DNA of 56,049 bases from Marinomonas polaris DSM 16579 (lineage in GTDB: Bacteria > Pseudomonadota > Gammaproteobacteria > Pseudomonadales > Marinomonadaceae). The position numbers were made by a program, and so were the translations under genes. Shown here one piece after another: positions 41,074-49,994 of the stretch. The notes under the pieces were generated by a model. The model did no database searches and was not told the origin of the DNA. It saw only the letters and a program-made list of their open reading frames with translations. The DNA is taken from positions 1-56,049 of the forward strand of contig NZ_FQVF01000027.1 in assembly GCF_900129155.1 (NCBI RefSeq), given 5' to 3'. Each line of letters opens with the position of its first letter. Positions within the stretch are counted from its first letter, which is position 1.

Positions 41074-41961
41074 TTATAAAACATAAAACAACACACAAGG
41101 GATGATACCTACACTCATCAAATTACTAATCAACACAATCGACGCCACTTTATGTGGCTCTTGTTGGTATAACTCCGCCACCATGTAATTCAACACGGCA
41201 GGCGGTAAACAGGCAAAGATCAACAAATAGGCGAAGTTTTCCGGAGACATGCCAACAACATAATACCAAATAGCAGCAATTATCAGACCGCTTAACGGAC
41301 ATAAAAAGCCGCTGATAACACCAAGCTTCCACTCACTAAAGTCCACATTCGTCATACGAACACCAAGCGCAAATAGCATCAGAGGAATGGCTATTTGCCC
41401 CATCATATCCACAGACACCTTCACTGCAGGGATTACCGTCCAACCTTGTAAACTCCAAACTAAACCAAGTATCGTCGCGATGATCATCGGCATTTTTAGC
41501 ACATTAAGGAGGTTGGTTTTTGGATTGAGCAAATACATGCCAACAGTAAAATGCAGCAAGTTTTCGGTGAGAAACAGCACTACAGCGATAGGCAAAGCGG
41601 ATTCACCAAACGCCAACACAATCAATGGAATACCTAAGTTACCACTGTTATTAAACATCATTGGCGGAACCAATGTCTTTGGCGAGATTTTTAGCCACTT
41701 ACAAAGAGGCCAAACGAGTAATCCTGAGCCTAAAACAACAACTGTGGCCGCGATAATCAGATCGACATATTGAGCTATGTGGAAATCTTTCGACGCCATA
41801 ACTGAAAAAATCAGCGCAGGACAAAAGACACTAATATTAATACGATTCGCCACCGTCATGTCAGTTGGGCGAACTCGTGCATATAAAAATGCCACCAGCA
41901 CTATGCTGGCCAAAGGGAAGACTGTATTAAAAATTTGTAAGAATAACGTCGAAGTGTCCAT
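41074..41961 (-). CDS. AEC (auxin efflux carrier) family transporter
   Basis: 295 aa with ten TM helices in two halves. Family features are NISVFCPALIFSVMAS in the first half, PPMMFNNSGNLGIPLIVLAFGESA with the NxGNxG-type motif, and IPLMLFALGVRM in the second half. Bacterial members carry malate, malonate or other small acids; the substrate is unknown. GAGG precedes the ATG. It lies 68 bp downstream of the sugar-binding-protein gene on the same strand and may be read through from that operon. Confidence 0.88.
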   Translation of the reverse strand: MDTSTLFLQIFNTVFPLASIVLVAFLYARVRPTDMTVANRINISVFCPALIFSVMASKDFHIAQYVDLIIAATVVVLGSGLLVWPLCKWLKISPKTLVPPMMFNNSGNLGIPLIVLAFGESALPIAVVLFLTENLLHFTVGMYLLNPKTNLLNVLKMPMIIATILGLVWSLQGWTVIPAVKVSVDMMGQIAIPLMLFALGVRMTNVDFSEWKLGVISGFLCPLSGLIIAAIWYYVVGMSPENFAYLLIFACLPPAVLNYMVAELYQQEPHKVASIVLISNLMSVGIIPCVLFYVL

Positions 41962-42029
41962 TCATAGCCTCTTTCACGAAGGCCACTAGCTTAACGTCCT
42001 TGTAATAAAAGACCAAGATGGAATAGAGA

Positions 42030-43007
42030 TTAGTTTTTCTCAATTAACGTTGAAGGAATCAAAATAAAACGCTGAGTAACGTCTTTACCTTTTAATAGAT
42101 CCATACCAATTTCGATGGCTTTTTCCGCCATTGGAATAGGACGCTGGACAGCCGTAGCAATCCAAGGGTTACCTTTTTGCTTGATAATCTCGGCAGCAAA
42201 TGGCGCACCGTCAATCGACGCCAATACGAATTCATTACGATTCGCTTGTTGAGCAGCACGCAAAGCACCAAATGCTGTTGGATCATTAATAGTAAATACC
42301 GCATCGATGTGATGGTATTCTTCCATTAAATACGTCATGGCTTCCATTCCGCCCTCGACACTGCCTGTACCGTTCATTCGATCGCTTAACAGCGTGATAT
42401 CTGGGTATTTATTTAATGCGGATTTACAACCAGCGACTCGCTCAATAACAGACGATACTAAGACGCCATTAATAATGACAAAGTCACCTTGGTAGCCAAT
42501 TTTCTCCGCCAATTTTTCACATGCTATAGCGCCAGCCTGTACATTATCTGTCGTAATAGTCGCGTCTGCACCTTGGGCATTCACATCCACCGCGATCACT
42601 TTAATACCAGCTCGTTGAGCTTTTGCGACGACGGCTGCGACCTTGTATTCATCCGCAGCGGTTAATATGATCAAATCAACTTTTTGCTCAATAAAGTCGT
42701 TGATTTGGCTTATTTGTCGTTGCCAATCATACGCATCTGAACGAATAAGCATTTTTACTGGCTCACCCGCCAGCTCTTCCGCTTTTGATGAAACCGTGTC
42801 CACTAGCTGGACAAAGTAAGGATTGCCCAAATCAGCAACACTAATACCAATCGATTTAAGTGGCTGAGGCTCTGAGGATTGTGAAGCCAAAGGGGAAAGT
42901 GAAACGGCGACAATAGAAACCGCCAATAGGCTTGGCATCAGGCGATAGCCCTTCCAAAGCTGTCGCGCTTTATGAAAACGCGATATTGACTGTTTAATTA
43001 GGCTCAT
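42030..43007 (-). CDS. second periplasmic sugar-binding protein of the ABC locus
   Basis: 325 aa, periplasmic-binding type I (Peripla_BP_4) fold: SIGISVADLGNPYFVQLVDT, IEQKVDLIILTAADEYKVAA, IDAVFTINDPTAFGALRAAQ. The N-terminus has a long basic segment before a hydrophobic stretch (LLAVSIVAVSLSPLASQSS), a signal peptide with an extended n-region. It is clearly different from the FrcB-like protein at the other end of the operon. GGGGAAAC precedes the ATG. It could widen the ligand range of the transporter or act as the ligand sensor for the adjacent hybrid kinase, as TorT does for TorS (inference). Confidence 0.87.
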   Translation of the reverse strand: MSLIKQSISRFHKARQLWKGYRLMPSLLAVSIVAVSLSPLASQSSEPQPLKSIGISVADLGNPYFVQLVDTVSSKAEELAGEPVKMLIRSDAYDWQRQISQINDFIEQKVDLIILTAADEYKVAAVVAKAQRAGIKVIAVDVNAQGADATITTDNVQAGAIACEKLAEKIGYQGDFVIINGVLVSSVIERVAGCKSALNKYPDITLLSDRMNGTGSVEGGMEAMTYLMEEYHHIDAVFTINDPTAFGALRAAQQANRNEFVLASIDGAPFAAEIIKQKGNPWIATAVQRPIPMAEKAIEIGMDLLKGKDVTQRFILIPSTLIEKN

Positions 43008-43029
43008 TTTGTTTCCCCTGATGAAAGGC

Positions 43030-43067
43030 CGCTATTTTGCCCTACCTGATGGAAGATAAAAATAGCG
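43030..43067 (-). repeat. intercistronic hairpin between ATPase and second binding protein
   Basis: CGCTATTTT / AAAATAGCG, 9-bp perfect arms with a 20-nt loop, in the 74-bp gap. Likely an mRNA processing or stability element that lets the binding protein be expressed at its own level. Confidence 0.45.
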
Positions 43068-43081
43068 ACTGGGCTTTTATC

Positions 43082-43879
43082 TTAGGCCGCTTCTTCCTCT
43101 GACTCACTAACTTCCATCGCACCCGTCATAATGGCAACGGCGTCGGACATAGTATGAGACTGAGGCGTAACTATGGCAGCTCGCTTACCCAAACGATGGA
43201 TGTGGATACGATCTGCGACCTCAAACACATGCGGCATGTTATGGCTAATCAAGATAATTGGTAATCCGCGATCACGGACCTCTTTGATCAAGTTCAACAC
43301 TCGACGAGATTCTTTTACACCAAGCGCTGCGGTTGGCTCATCCATTATCACCACTTTGCTACCAAACAAGGCCGAACGAGCAACCGCCACACCCTGACGC
43401 TGACCACCCGAAAGTGACTCAACCGCTTGGCTGATATTTTGAATAGTCATTAAGCCCAGCTCGGTCATTTTATCCTTAGCGCGGCGCTCCATTTCTTTCT
43501 TATCAAGCATACGGAACACCGAACCCAAAATACCAGGCTTACGCAGCTCTCTTCCCAAGAACAAATTGTCCGCAATGTTTAATGCCGGTGATACCGCTAA
43601 ATTTTGATAAACGGTTTCGATGCCTAACGCGCGAGCTTCCATTGGTGAAGAGAAATGCACAGGTTTGCCATCTAATAAAATCTCGCCTTCGTCAGGAATC
43701 AAAGCGCCAGACAAGGCTTTGATCAAGGAAGATTTACCAGCGCCGTTATCACCAATCACCGCTAATATTTCACCTGGGTAGAGTTCAAAGTCAGCATGGT
43801 CAATGGCGGTCACACTGCCATAGCGTTTGACCAAATTCTTTGTTTGTAACACTGGAGTTTTATCGTATTGTGCAGTCAT
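43082..43879 (-). CDS. frcA: sugar ABC transporter ATPase (FrcA-like)
   Basis: 265 aa, one nucleotide-binding domain, as in FrcA and unlike the two-domain RbsA/XylG. Walker A GDNGAGKS is at 43-50, the signature is LSGGQRQGVAVARSAL, Walker B VVIMDEPTAALG, and the switch His is in ILISHNMPHVFEVAD. I chose the ATG at 43879 (GAGGG 8 nt upstream), giving a TAATG junction with the permease stop; a GTG at 43903 would overlap the permease by 25 nt. It powers sugar import in the cytoplasm. Confidence 0.92.
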   Translation of the reverse strand: MTAQYDKTPVLQTKNLVKRYGSVTAIDHADFELYPGEILAVIGDNGAGKSSLIKALSGALIPDEGEILLDGKPVHFSSPMEARALGIETVYQNLAVSPALNIADNLFLGRELRKPGILGSVFRMLDKKEMERRAKDKMTELGLMTIQNISQAVESLSGGQRQGVAVARSALFGSKVVIMDEPTAALGVKESRRVLNLIKEVRDRGLPIILISHNMPHVFEVADRIHIHRLGKRAAIVTPQSHTMSDAVAIMTGAMEVSESEEEAA

Positions 43880-44961
43880 TATGCTGTCCCTCTTCGAATC
43901 CACTGATCAATGCCCACAGCCGAAATAATCAAAATACCGACAGTAAACTCTTGCCATAGCACATCAACACCAGCAAGCGCTAACCCATTTCGGAAGACAC
44001 CAACAACCAAGGCGCCAATAAGCGTCCCATAAATAGAACCTCGCCCACCAAATAGACTACAGCCACCAATAACCACCGCAGTAATACTGTCGAGGTTTGT
44101 CATAGTGCCCGCTTGTGGACTGACCGAACCAATACGACCAATAAGTACCCATGCACCGATAGCACACACCACGCCAGCCAAAACATAGACAGACATCAAA
44201 ATACGAGTGGTACGAATGCCTGCTAATTTCGCGGCTTCTGGATCATCACCCGTGGCGTAAACATGACGCCCCCATGCTGTCCAATTTAGGGCGTACCAAA
44301 TAAGAAAGAAAATCCCCAACATCAACAGGGACCCATAAGTCAGTCTTGCCCCGAAGAAATCAATTGTTTGGCCTGTCCATTGCAACAATGGCGCAATATT
44401 ACTGATGTCCTGCGAGCGAATGGTTTCACTTTTTGAGTACCAAAGATTCAGCGCAAAGAACACATTCCAAGAACCCAAAGTCGCAATAAAAGGCGGTATT
44501 TTTAAGCGCGTTATCAATAAACCATTAATAAAGCCCGCTAAAGCACCAACCCCAATACCTATCAAAATCGACAAACTTGGATCAATACCATGGTTTACCG
44601 CCATCCGCCCCATAACAACGGAGGTCAGAACCATTATGGCACCTACAGACAAGTCAATGCCTGCGGTTAAGATAATCAATGTCTGCGCTACACCAATCAC
44701 GCCAATAATAGTCACTTGCTGTAGCACTAATGACAAATTAAATGGGTGCAAAAAACGGTCACCGACAATGACACTAAAACTGATAACAGCCAACAGCAAC
44801 ACAATCAAAGGCGCAGCAATTGGATAATGATGAAGAAACTTCTTGAAGCGCTGCAAAGGGGTTTCACGGCGCTCAAACTTAGCAACATATGTGCTGGCCT
44901 GATCCGCGACTTTATCGTGATCAAGTACCGCTGTGGACGGTTTTGGGTTGGTAGAACTCAT
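43879..44961 (-). CDS. frcC: sugar ABC transporter permease (FrcC-like)
   Basis: 360 aa, BPD_transp_2 family. A ~50-residue cytoplasmic N-terminus, then 8-10 TM helices. Signature segments: GVAQTLIILTAGIDLSVGAI, PPFIATLGSWNVFFALNLWY and the EAA-like ATGDDPEAAKLAGIRTTRIL loop that contacts the ATPase, then VVIGGCSLFGGRGSIYGTLI. GGAG precedes the ATG. The domain order and lengths match the fructose transporter FrcC of rhizobia; ribose or another sugar remains possible. Confidence 0.92.
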   Translation of the reverse strand: MSSTNPKPSTAVLDHDKVADQASTYVAKFERRETPLQRFKKFLHHYPIAAPLIVLLLAVISFSVIVGDRFLHPFNLSLVLQQVTIIGVIGVAQTLIILTAGIDLSVGAIMVLTSVVMGRMAVNHGIDPSLSILIGIGVGALAGFINGLLITRLKIPPFIATLGSWNVFFALNLWYSKSETIRSQDISNIAPLLQWTGQTIDFFGARLTYGSLLMLGIFFLIWYALNWTAWGRHVYATGDDPEAAKLAGIRTTRILMSVYVLAGVVCAIGAWVLIGRIGSVSPQAGTMTNLDSITAVVIGGCSLFGGRGSIYGTLIGALVVGVFRNGLALAGVDVLWQEFTVGILIISAVGIDQWIRRGTA

Positions 44962-45002
44962 AGACTACTCCAGACAGGAAACATTGCGCTAGACAGAAAA
45001 AG

Positions 45003-45032
45003 TACCGTTAGCCAAACTCCCGGCTAACGGTA
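45003..45032 (-). terminator. hairpin between binding-protein and permease genes
   Basis: Perfect 11-bp stem TACCGTTAGCC / GGCTAACGGTA with an 8-nt loop, followed on the minus strand by CTTTTTC. Its place right after the binding-protein gene is where sugar ABC operons often have a partial terminator, so that the binding protein is made in excess over the membrane parts. Confidence 0.65.
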
Positions 45033-45072
45033 AATAAGGGCACCTTCACACCCATCTATCACAAGAGATTGA

Positions 45073-46104
45073 TTAACCCCAACACATCGCCAAACCAGTT
45101 GTAGAGCTAACAGAGTTAACACCTTTCACTGGTTCATCAGTAATTAACTGAACGCCTGTATCGAAGAAATCTAGACCATTTGACGCAGAAGGACGTGAGC
45201 CAGATTTAGCAAACTCAACAATCGCTGTTACACCTTCAGAGGCCATTTTAAGAGGGAATTGCATAGAAGTAGCGCCGATAACGCCATCTTTGATATTACG
45301 AACACCTGGGCAACCACCATCAACAGAAACGATCAATACGTCTTTTTCAAGTCCGAAAGATTTCAATGCTTCATACGCACCAGCAGCAGCCGGTTCGTTA
45401 ATGGTATAAACCAAGTTAATTTCTGGGTCTTTTTGAAGTAGGTTTTCCATCGCACGACGGCCGCCTTCTTCAGAACCTTGAGTCACATCGTTGCCAACAA
45501 TACGTGGGTCTGTTTCATCGCCCATGCGATTGGGATTTTTAAGATCGATACCAAAACCTTGCAAGAAACCTTGGTCACGTGCAACGTCTACAGTAATCTG
45601 GCTTGTGCTCAAATCTAACATGGCGATTTTAGCGTCTTTAGCTTTATCGCCCATTTTCGCTTTTGCCCACATACCAATCATTTCGCCGGCTTTAAAGTTA
45701 TCCGTTGCAAATGTCATGTCTGCTGCACTAGCAGGGCTAAGGGCGGTGTCTAAAGCGATAACAAGCAAGCCTGCATCACGTGCTTTTTGAATAGTGGGAA
45801 CAATAGCTGCGGTATCGCTAGGTGTAATAAGAATACCTTTAGCACCAGCGGAAATTAGATTTTCGATTGCTTGAACCTGAGTTTCGTTATCGCCATCGTA
45901 GCGACCGGCAAAGGTACGCAATTCAACACCAAGCTCAGTGGCTTTTTGCTGTGCGCCTTCTTTCATTTTTACGAAGAATGGGTTGGTATTGGTTTTGGTG
46001 ATTAAACCTATGATTGGTGTTTCTGCCATAGCCACTGTAGACAGTGTGCCAGCAGCCACTAGACAAGCTAATTTTTTGTACGGAATAAGATGCATGAATT
46101 TCAT
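45073..46104 (-). CDS. frcB: FrcB-like periplasmic sugar-binding protein
   Basis: 343 aa from the ATG at 46104 (GGAG 11 nt upstream); the longer frame to 46152 adds non-signal residues. Signal peptide ending LSTVAMA, then the mature start ETPIIGLITKTNTNPFFVKM. Sugar-binding type I features: AGAKGILITPSDTAAIVPTI, INLVYTINEPAAAGAYEALK, and the C-terminus VSSTTGLAMCWG, which resembles the CWG ending of FrcB proteins. It binds fructose or a similar sugar. The 154-bp spacer before the kinase gene probably holds its promoter. Confidence 0.92.
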   Translation of the reverse strand: MKFMHLIPYKKLACLVAAGTLSTVAMAETPIIGLITKTNTNPFFVKMKEGAQQKATELGVELRTFAGRYDGDNETQVQAIENLISAGAKGILITPSDTAAIVPTIQKARDAGLLVIALDTALSPASAADMTFATDNFKAGEMIGMWAKAKMGDKAKDAKIAMLDLSTSQITVDVARDQGFLQGFGIDLKNPNRMGDETDPRIVGNDVTQGSEEGGRRAMENLLQKDPEINLVYTINEPAAAGAYEALKSFGLEKDVLIVSVDGGCPGVRNIKDGVIGATSMQFPLKMASEGVTAIVEFAKSGSRPSASNGLDFFDTGVQLITDEPVKGVNSVSSTTGLAMCWG

Positions 46105-46258
46105 TGTTTTTATAACTCCAATTTTTGTTTTTATTATTGGCAGCGATGCCATTCAAAAACAGATCCAGCCCCGACTCTGCTTTGATAAAACACTATGAAG
46201 ATAAAAAACTAATGAATAATTTCATCATTTAATCTTTTTTTGTAATATTTGTAACAAT

Positions 46259-48787
46259 TCAATATTCGATCTGAAATATTCCACTTAACTCCTTGATGGT
46301 AAAAGGTTTTGAAATAAATAAATCTTCATCTTTTAATTGATATTTTTGTTTCAATTCGTCTCTTGGCAAACCAGACATCAGTAATATTGGTCCGGTAAAG
46401 CCAAACGAATCGGAGTTCAGACTGTGCGCCAGCTCAACGCCACTCATGGTTCCTGCTAGGTTTACATCCGAAACAATGGCATCAGGAACAATCGCCTTAC
46501 TTAATGCGTTCATCACAGCTTCTGCACAATCAAAGGTTTGCACCATAAAGCCCATTTTTTCCAATTGCTCGCGCATCACTCGACACACATCTTCATCATC
46601 TTCCACCAACCACACTAAACTAAACTCCGGTAAAAGAATGATGTCTTGTTTGCTCGCTTTTTCTTCGAATGCCCTTTTATCTTCTGCTAAAAGATCAATC
46701 GATGTAATTTGTTGAGGTAAGAACAGGCAAACACGCGTCCATTTGCCTTTTTCAGAGGTCACTTTGATTTCACCTCCGCTTTGTTTCACAAAACCATAAA
46801 TCATACTCAAACCCAAACCACTGCCCTTGCCGACTGGTTTAGTGGTAAAGAAAGGCTCAAAAATGCGACCAATCACATCATCGTCAATACCTTCGCCTGA
46901 ATCTTCTACTCGAATACGAATCGCAGGAACCTCACTGTCTGGCAAAGTACATAACTTAGTTGAAAAGGCTAAACGGCCGCCATCAGGCATAGCACTGGCG
47001 CTATTCAAGGATAAATTCAATAAGGCATTTTCTAGCTGAGACGGATCAATCAGACTCACCACACCAGGGCATTGCAAATCACTCTCGACGACAATATGCG
47101 AACCAACACTGTATTCAACCAAATCCAGCATACCTTCGATCAAATCATCAATACCAATCGACACTGGGAAAAGCTGCTGACGACGACTAAACGCCAATAA
47201 ACGCTGCACTAGGTTGCTACTTTTCTCCGAAACAACAAGCGCTCGCTCTATGTAACGGGCTTGATCGGTGGTTTGTGGGCGCGAGTCAGACAGCATTTGT
47301 AGATTCCCCATAATCGCTGCCAAGAGATTATTAAAGTCATGGGCAACGCCACCTGTCAGTTGTCCTAGCATCTCCATTTTCTGCGCCTGACGTAACTGAC
47401 TTTCAACACTCTTACGCTCGGTTAAATCCGTATACAAGGTAACAAAACCCCCTTCAGGCATCGGCTTGGAACGAAACTCGATAATTTTTCCCGAATCAAA
47501 ATGACGCTCGAAACTTTGAAAACGCAAATGACGAGAGACGTTCACCTCTTCCATGTGAACCTGCTGGTTTTCTAAGTTCAGATTTTTGTGTTGCCCTCGG
47601 TTTATCAGTCTTTGCACTTCGTCAATCGACATGCCGACACTCAAATCATCGTCCGATAAATCAAACAATGTCTGATAACCCGAGTTCCAAGCAATCAGAG
47701 TGCCTTTTGAGGAAAATACACTCAGGCCATCATTCATGTTGTCGAAAATGGTTTCGAGCAAGCGTTTCTGTTCCGACAATTCGGCGGTGACTTCCAAACG
47801 CCGTAACGCATCACGGCGGAACACTTCGAACGTATCGGCTAACGTGCCTATTTCGTCATTACGACGTATTCCGGTGTGTTTTGAATCAACACGACCTAAG
47901 GAAAGCTGTTCCATATCGTTGGTAACTACGCCTAAATCTTTGGTCATGCGCTGGCTATACCAATACAAACGCGTCAGACCCAACAAGAGAAACACAGAAA
48001 TACCAATAATCCAGTTTTGACCACGGGCAACAAACGAAGACACAGCTTGTCGCTGACGACTCACTTTCTTTTGCAATCCGCCCACAAAATCACTGACTTG
48101 TTTACTCAGCTGTTCGGATTTGGCGCGAATAGAAATCAGTAGATAGTTTTTACGTTCTTGGATTTGATTCAAACGCCTGTGCGCCATCAGTAAGTCTTCT
48201 GCAATGCTCGCTACTTGCTCGTTTTGCTCCGAGAGTTTTAAGCTCTTCAATATGCTCTCTGGCACCAAACTCGGCGATTCTAATAATTGCAGTAACCAGA
48301 CCAACCCTTGCTGACTGTCCACGCTGGCAGGTTCATCATTAACCGGCAACTGACGAATACGAAATTGCTGAGCCAAACTGTCTTCGCGCAAGTACAGTTC
48401 TTCTCTCACCAAGGCGACAAGCTCTTCAAGTGTGGTTTGTAGATCGTCTAATCGCTCGTCGATATCACGTTGAAAGACAGAATCCGTCAAACTGTCTGCA
48501 ACGCCACGAAGCTCAAGAATACGCCGATGAATGCGCTCAGATTCAGTTTGTAACTGGAAAGGACGACCCGAACCTGCGGTATAAGGCGCAATGGCAGCCA
48601 ACTGAGCTACACCTTCGGCTAAGGTTAAAGAAGTACTGATTTCAGGTAGGGTTTCTGATTCGAATTCAGACAAAGAGGCTTCACTGACCCGCATAGATTG
48701 CCAGCCAATTCCAACCATAAAAAATGCCACCAAGCTAATCGCTAAGATAGACAAAGAAGCTTTTTGGCGGATACTGGTAAAGCGCAT
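46259..48787 (-). CDS. hybrid sensor histidine kinase (TM, HAMP, PAS, HisKA, HATPase, REC)
   Basis: 842 aa. TM1 is at about 12-32, then a ~225-residue periplasmic helical domain resembling the TorS sensor (LPEISTSLTLAEGVAQLAAI start). TM2 is at about 258-276, HAMP to about 330, PAS at about 345-455 (GLSVFSSKGTLIAWNSGYQT), HisKA MLGQLTGGVAHDFNNLLAAI with H483. HATPase has SGEGIDDDVIGRIFEPFFTT and GKGSGLGLSMIYGFVKQSGG. A C-terminal receiver begins VWLVEDDEDVCRVM with acceptor D in DAIVSDVNLAG. There is no HPt domain, so phosphotransfer to the regulator may be direct or need an outside HPt. Its ATG directly abuts the regulator stop. Confidence 0.93.
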   Translation of the reverse strand: MRFTSIRQKASLSILAISLVAFFMVGIGWQSMRVSEASLSEFESETLPEISTSLTLAEGVAQLAAIAPYTAGSGRPFQLQTESERIHRRILELRGVADSLTDSVFQRDIDERLDDLQTTLEELVALVREELYLREDSLAQQFRIRQLPVNDEPASVDSQQGLVWLLQLLESPSLVPESILKSLKLSEQNEQVASIAEDLLMAHRRLNQIQERKNYLLISIRAKSEQLSKQVSDFVGGLQKKVSRQRQAVSSFVARGQNWIIGISVFLLLGLTRLYWYSQRMTKDLGVVTNDMEQLSLGRVDSKHTGIRRNDEIGTLADTFEVFRRDALRRLEVTAELSEQKRLLETIFDNMNDGLSVFSSKGTLIAWNSGYQTLFDLSDDDLSVGMSIDEVQRLINRGQHKNLNLENQQVHMEEVNVSRHLRFQSFERHFDSGKIIEFRSKPMPEGGFVTLYTDLTERKSVESQLRQAQKMEMLGQLTGGVAHDFNNLLAAIMGNLQMLSDSRPQTTDQARYIERALVVSEKSSNLVQRLLAFSRRQQLFPVSIGIDDLIEGMLDLVEYSVGSHIVVESDLQCPGVVSLIDPSQLENALLNLSLNSASAMPDGGRLAFSTKLCTLPDSEVPAIRIRVEDSGEGIDDDVIGRIFEPFFTTKPVGKGSGLGLSMIYGFVKQSGGEIKVTSEKGKWTRVCLFLPQQITSIDLLAEDKRAFEEKASKQDIILLPEFSLVWLVEDDEDVCRVMREQLEKMGFMVQTFDCAEAVMNALSKAIVPDAIVSDVNLAGTMSGVELAHSLNSDSFGFTGPILLMSGLPRDELKQKYQLKDEDLFISKPFTIKELSGIFQIEY

Positions 48788-49522
48788 CTAATTAATCCGC
48801 ACTGGGCCTTGGAAAAAATAACCGAGTCCACGTTGCGTTTTAATGAACTCCGGCGTTTTAGGGTTCGCCTCTATCTTTCGTCTTAGGCGTAGAATCAATA
48901 CATCAACGGTTCGATCAAACACCTCGGTTTCTAAGCCTCGGCTTTGCTCTATTAATTGTTCACGAGAAAAAATACGATCTGGATGCCGAGCTAACACTTC
49001 CAACAGAGAAAACTCGCCCAAAGTTAAGGTCACCAGCTTGCCGTTTGGATCATGCAAAAGACGCGCGGTTAAATCCAACGTCCAGCTACCAAATTTTAAA
49101 CATTCGTGATCTTGATTAATCGTACTTCCCGTCGTTGGTGGCACTTGGTAAGAACGACGCAACAAAGCATGAATCCGCGCCGTGAGTTCACGTAAATTAA
49201 ACGGCTTCATCATGTAATCGTCTGCGGCTAACTCTAGCCCTAAGATTCGATCTGTTTCATCGCCTTTGCCGGTTAACATCATGATTGGCATCGCAAAACG
49301 CTCTCGAATATCACGAGCGAGATTCAAACCATCTTCTTCGCGCAGATATAAATCCATCAGCACTAAATCAACGGGCTCAGCTTCAAGATGGAGCCACATC
49401 TGAGTACCATTTTCTGCTTCCAATACCTTATAACCCTTTTGCGATAAGGCATCACAAAGCAACTGACGAATATCTTGATCGTCATCCACTACCAATAAGG
49501 TTTTTTTATGTTGTTCTGTCAT
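48788..49522 (-). CDS. TorR-like OmpR family response regulator
   Basis: 244 aa. The receiver domain has LLVVDDDQDIRQLL, phospho-acceptor D57 in LVLMDLYLREEDGLNLARDI, and KPFNLRELTARIHALLRRS. The winged helix has LGEFSLLEVLARHPDRIFSR and FDRTVDVLILRLRRKIE with the closing RGLGYFF. First gene of the regulator-kinase-FrcBCA-binding protein cluster, all on one strand. It probably controls the sugar transporter genes in response to the sugar (inference from gene order). A 122-bp divergent spacer separates it from the ferredoxin gene. Confidence 0.92.
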   Translation of the reverse strand: MTEQHKKTLLVVDDDQDIRQLLCDALSQKGYKVLEAENGTQMWLHLEAEPVDLVLMDLYLREEDGLNLARDIRERFAMPIMMLTGKGDETDRILGLELAADDYMMKPFNLRELTARIHALLRRSYQVPPTTGSTINQDHECLKFGSWTLDLTARLLHDPNGKLVTLTLGEFSLLEVLARHPDRIFSREQLIEQSRGLETEVFDRTVDVLILRLRRKIEANPKTPEFIKTQRGLGYFFQGPVRIN

Positions 49523-49644
49523 TGTCTGGGCTGGAATCCATTATCATTGTTATTAGACGCACACCAAGCTAGAGAAGCGGCTATTATTGCGCTATTAATA
49601 TCATGTTAAAGTTAATAGACAATTAACAAAAGGAAAAGCTTCTC

Positions 49645-49959
49645 GTGCAGCAAAAACTCATCCCTCAGAAGAAACAGATCCATCTCGCTTTTGTAGATCC
49701 TGAGCAGTCCATTCTAGTCGAGAAGGATGAAATCGTGCTAACTGCGTTAGTGTCTGCAGGTATCCCGATTAAGCAAGCATGCACCAATGGTGTTTGCGGT
49801 GTTTGTCTGACGCCGTTGTTATCCGGTGAAATTGATTACGCCAATCGACAACCTCACGGCTTAAACGAAAAAGAAAAGCAAAACGGCTACTTCCTACCCT
49901 GCATTGCCACATGCAAAAGCGATATCTCCATCGACAGACCTAAAGTGAGACTGCGCTAA
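49645..49959 (+). CDS. 2Fe-2S plant-type ferredoxin domain protein
   Basis: 104 aa from the GTG at 49645 (AAGGA about 10 nt upstream). The cluster ligands are C46, C51, C54 (QACTNGVCGVC, the CX4CX2C loop) and C86 in FLPCIATC, with an extra C90. β-grasp fold as in plant-type ferredoxins and oxygenase reductase domains. It would carry single electrons in the cytoplasm. The partner enzyme is not encoded nearby; single small ferredoxins next to hrpB occur in related genomes, but the role is not known to me. Confidence 0.88.
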   Translation: MQQKLIPQKKQIHLAFVDPEQSILVEKDEIVLTALVSAGIPIKQACTNGVCGVCLTPLLSGEIDYANRQPHGLNEKEKQNGYFLPCIATCKSDISIDRPKVRLR

Positions 49960-49994
49960 CTGCCTAAAAACGTTATCATGAGCGCAGCGAATTA

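Noticed and set aside
44405..44827. 140-codon frame antisense to the sugar permease
   Set aside because: Mirror frame of a conserved membrane protein gene; no independent evidence.
46226..46258. TTACAAATA-TTACAAA direct repeat before frcB as a TorR-like operator
   Set aside because: The units repeat every 9 bp rather than 10-11, the stretch is very AT-rich and chance repeats are likely.
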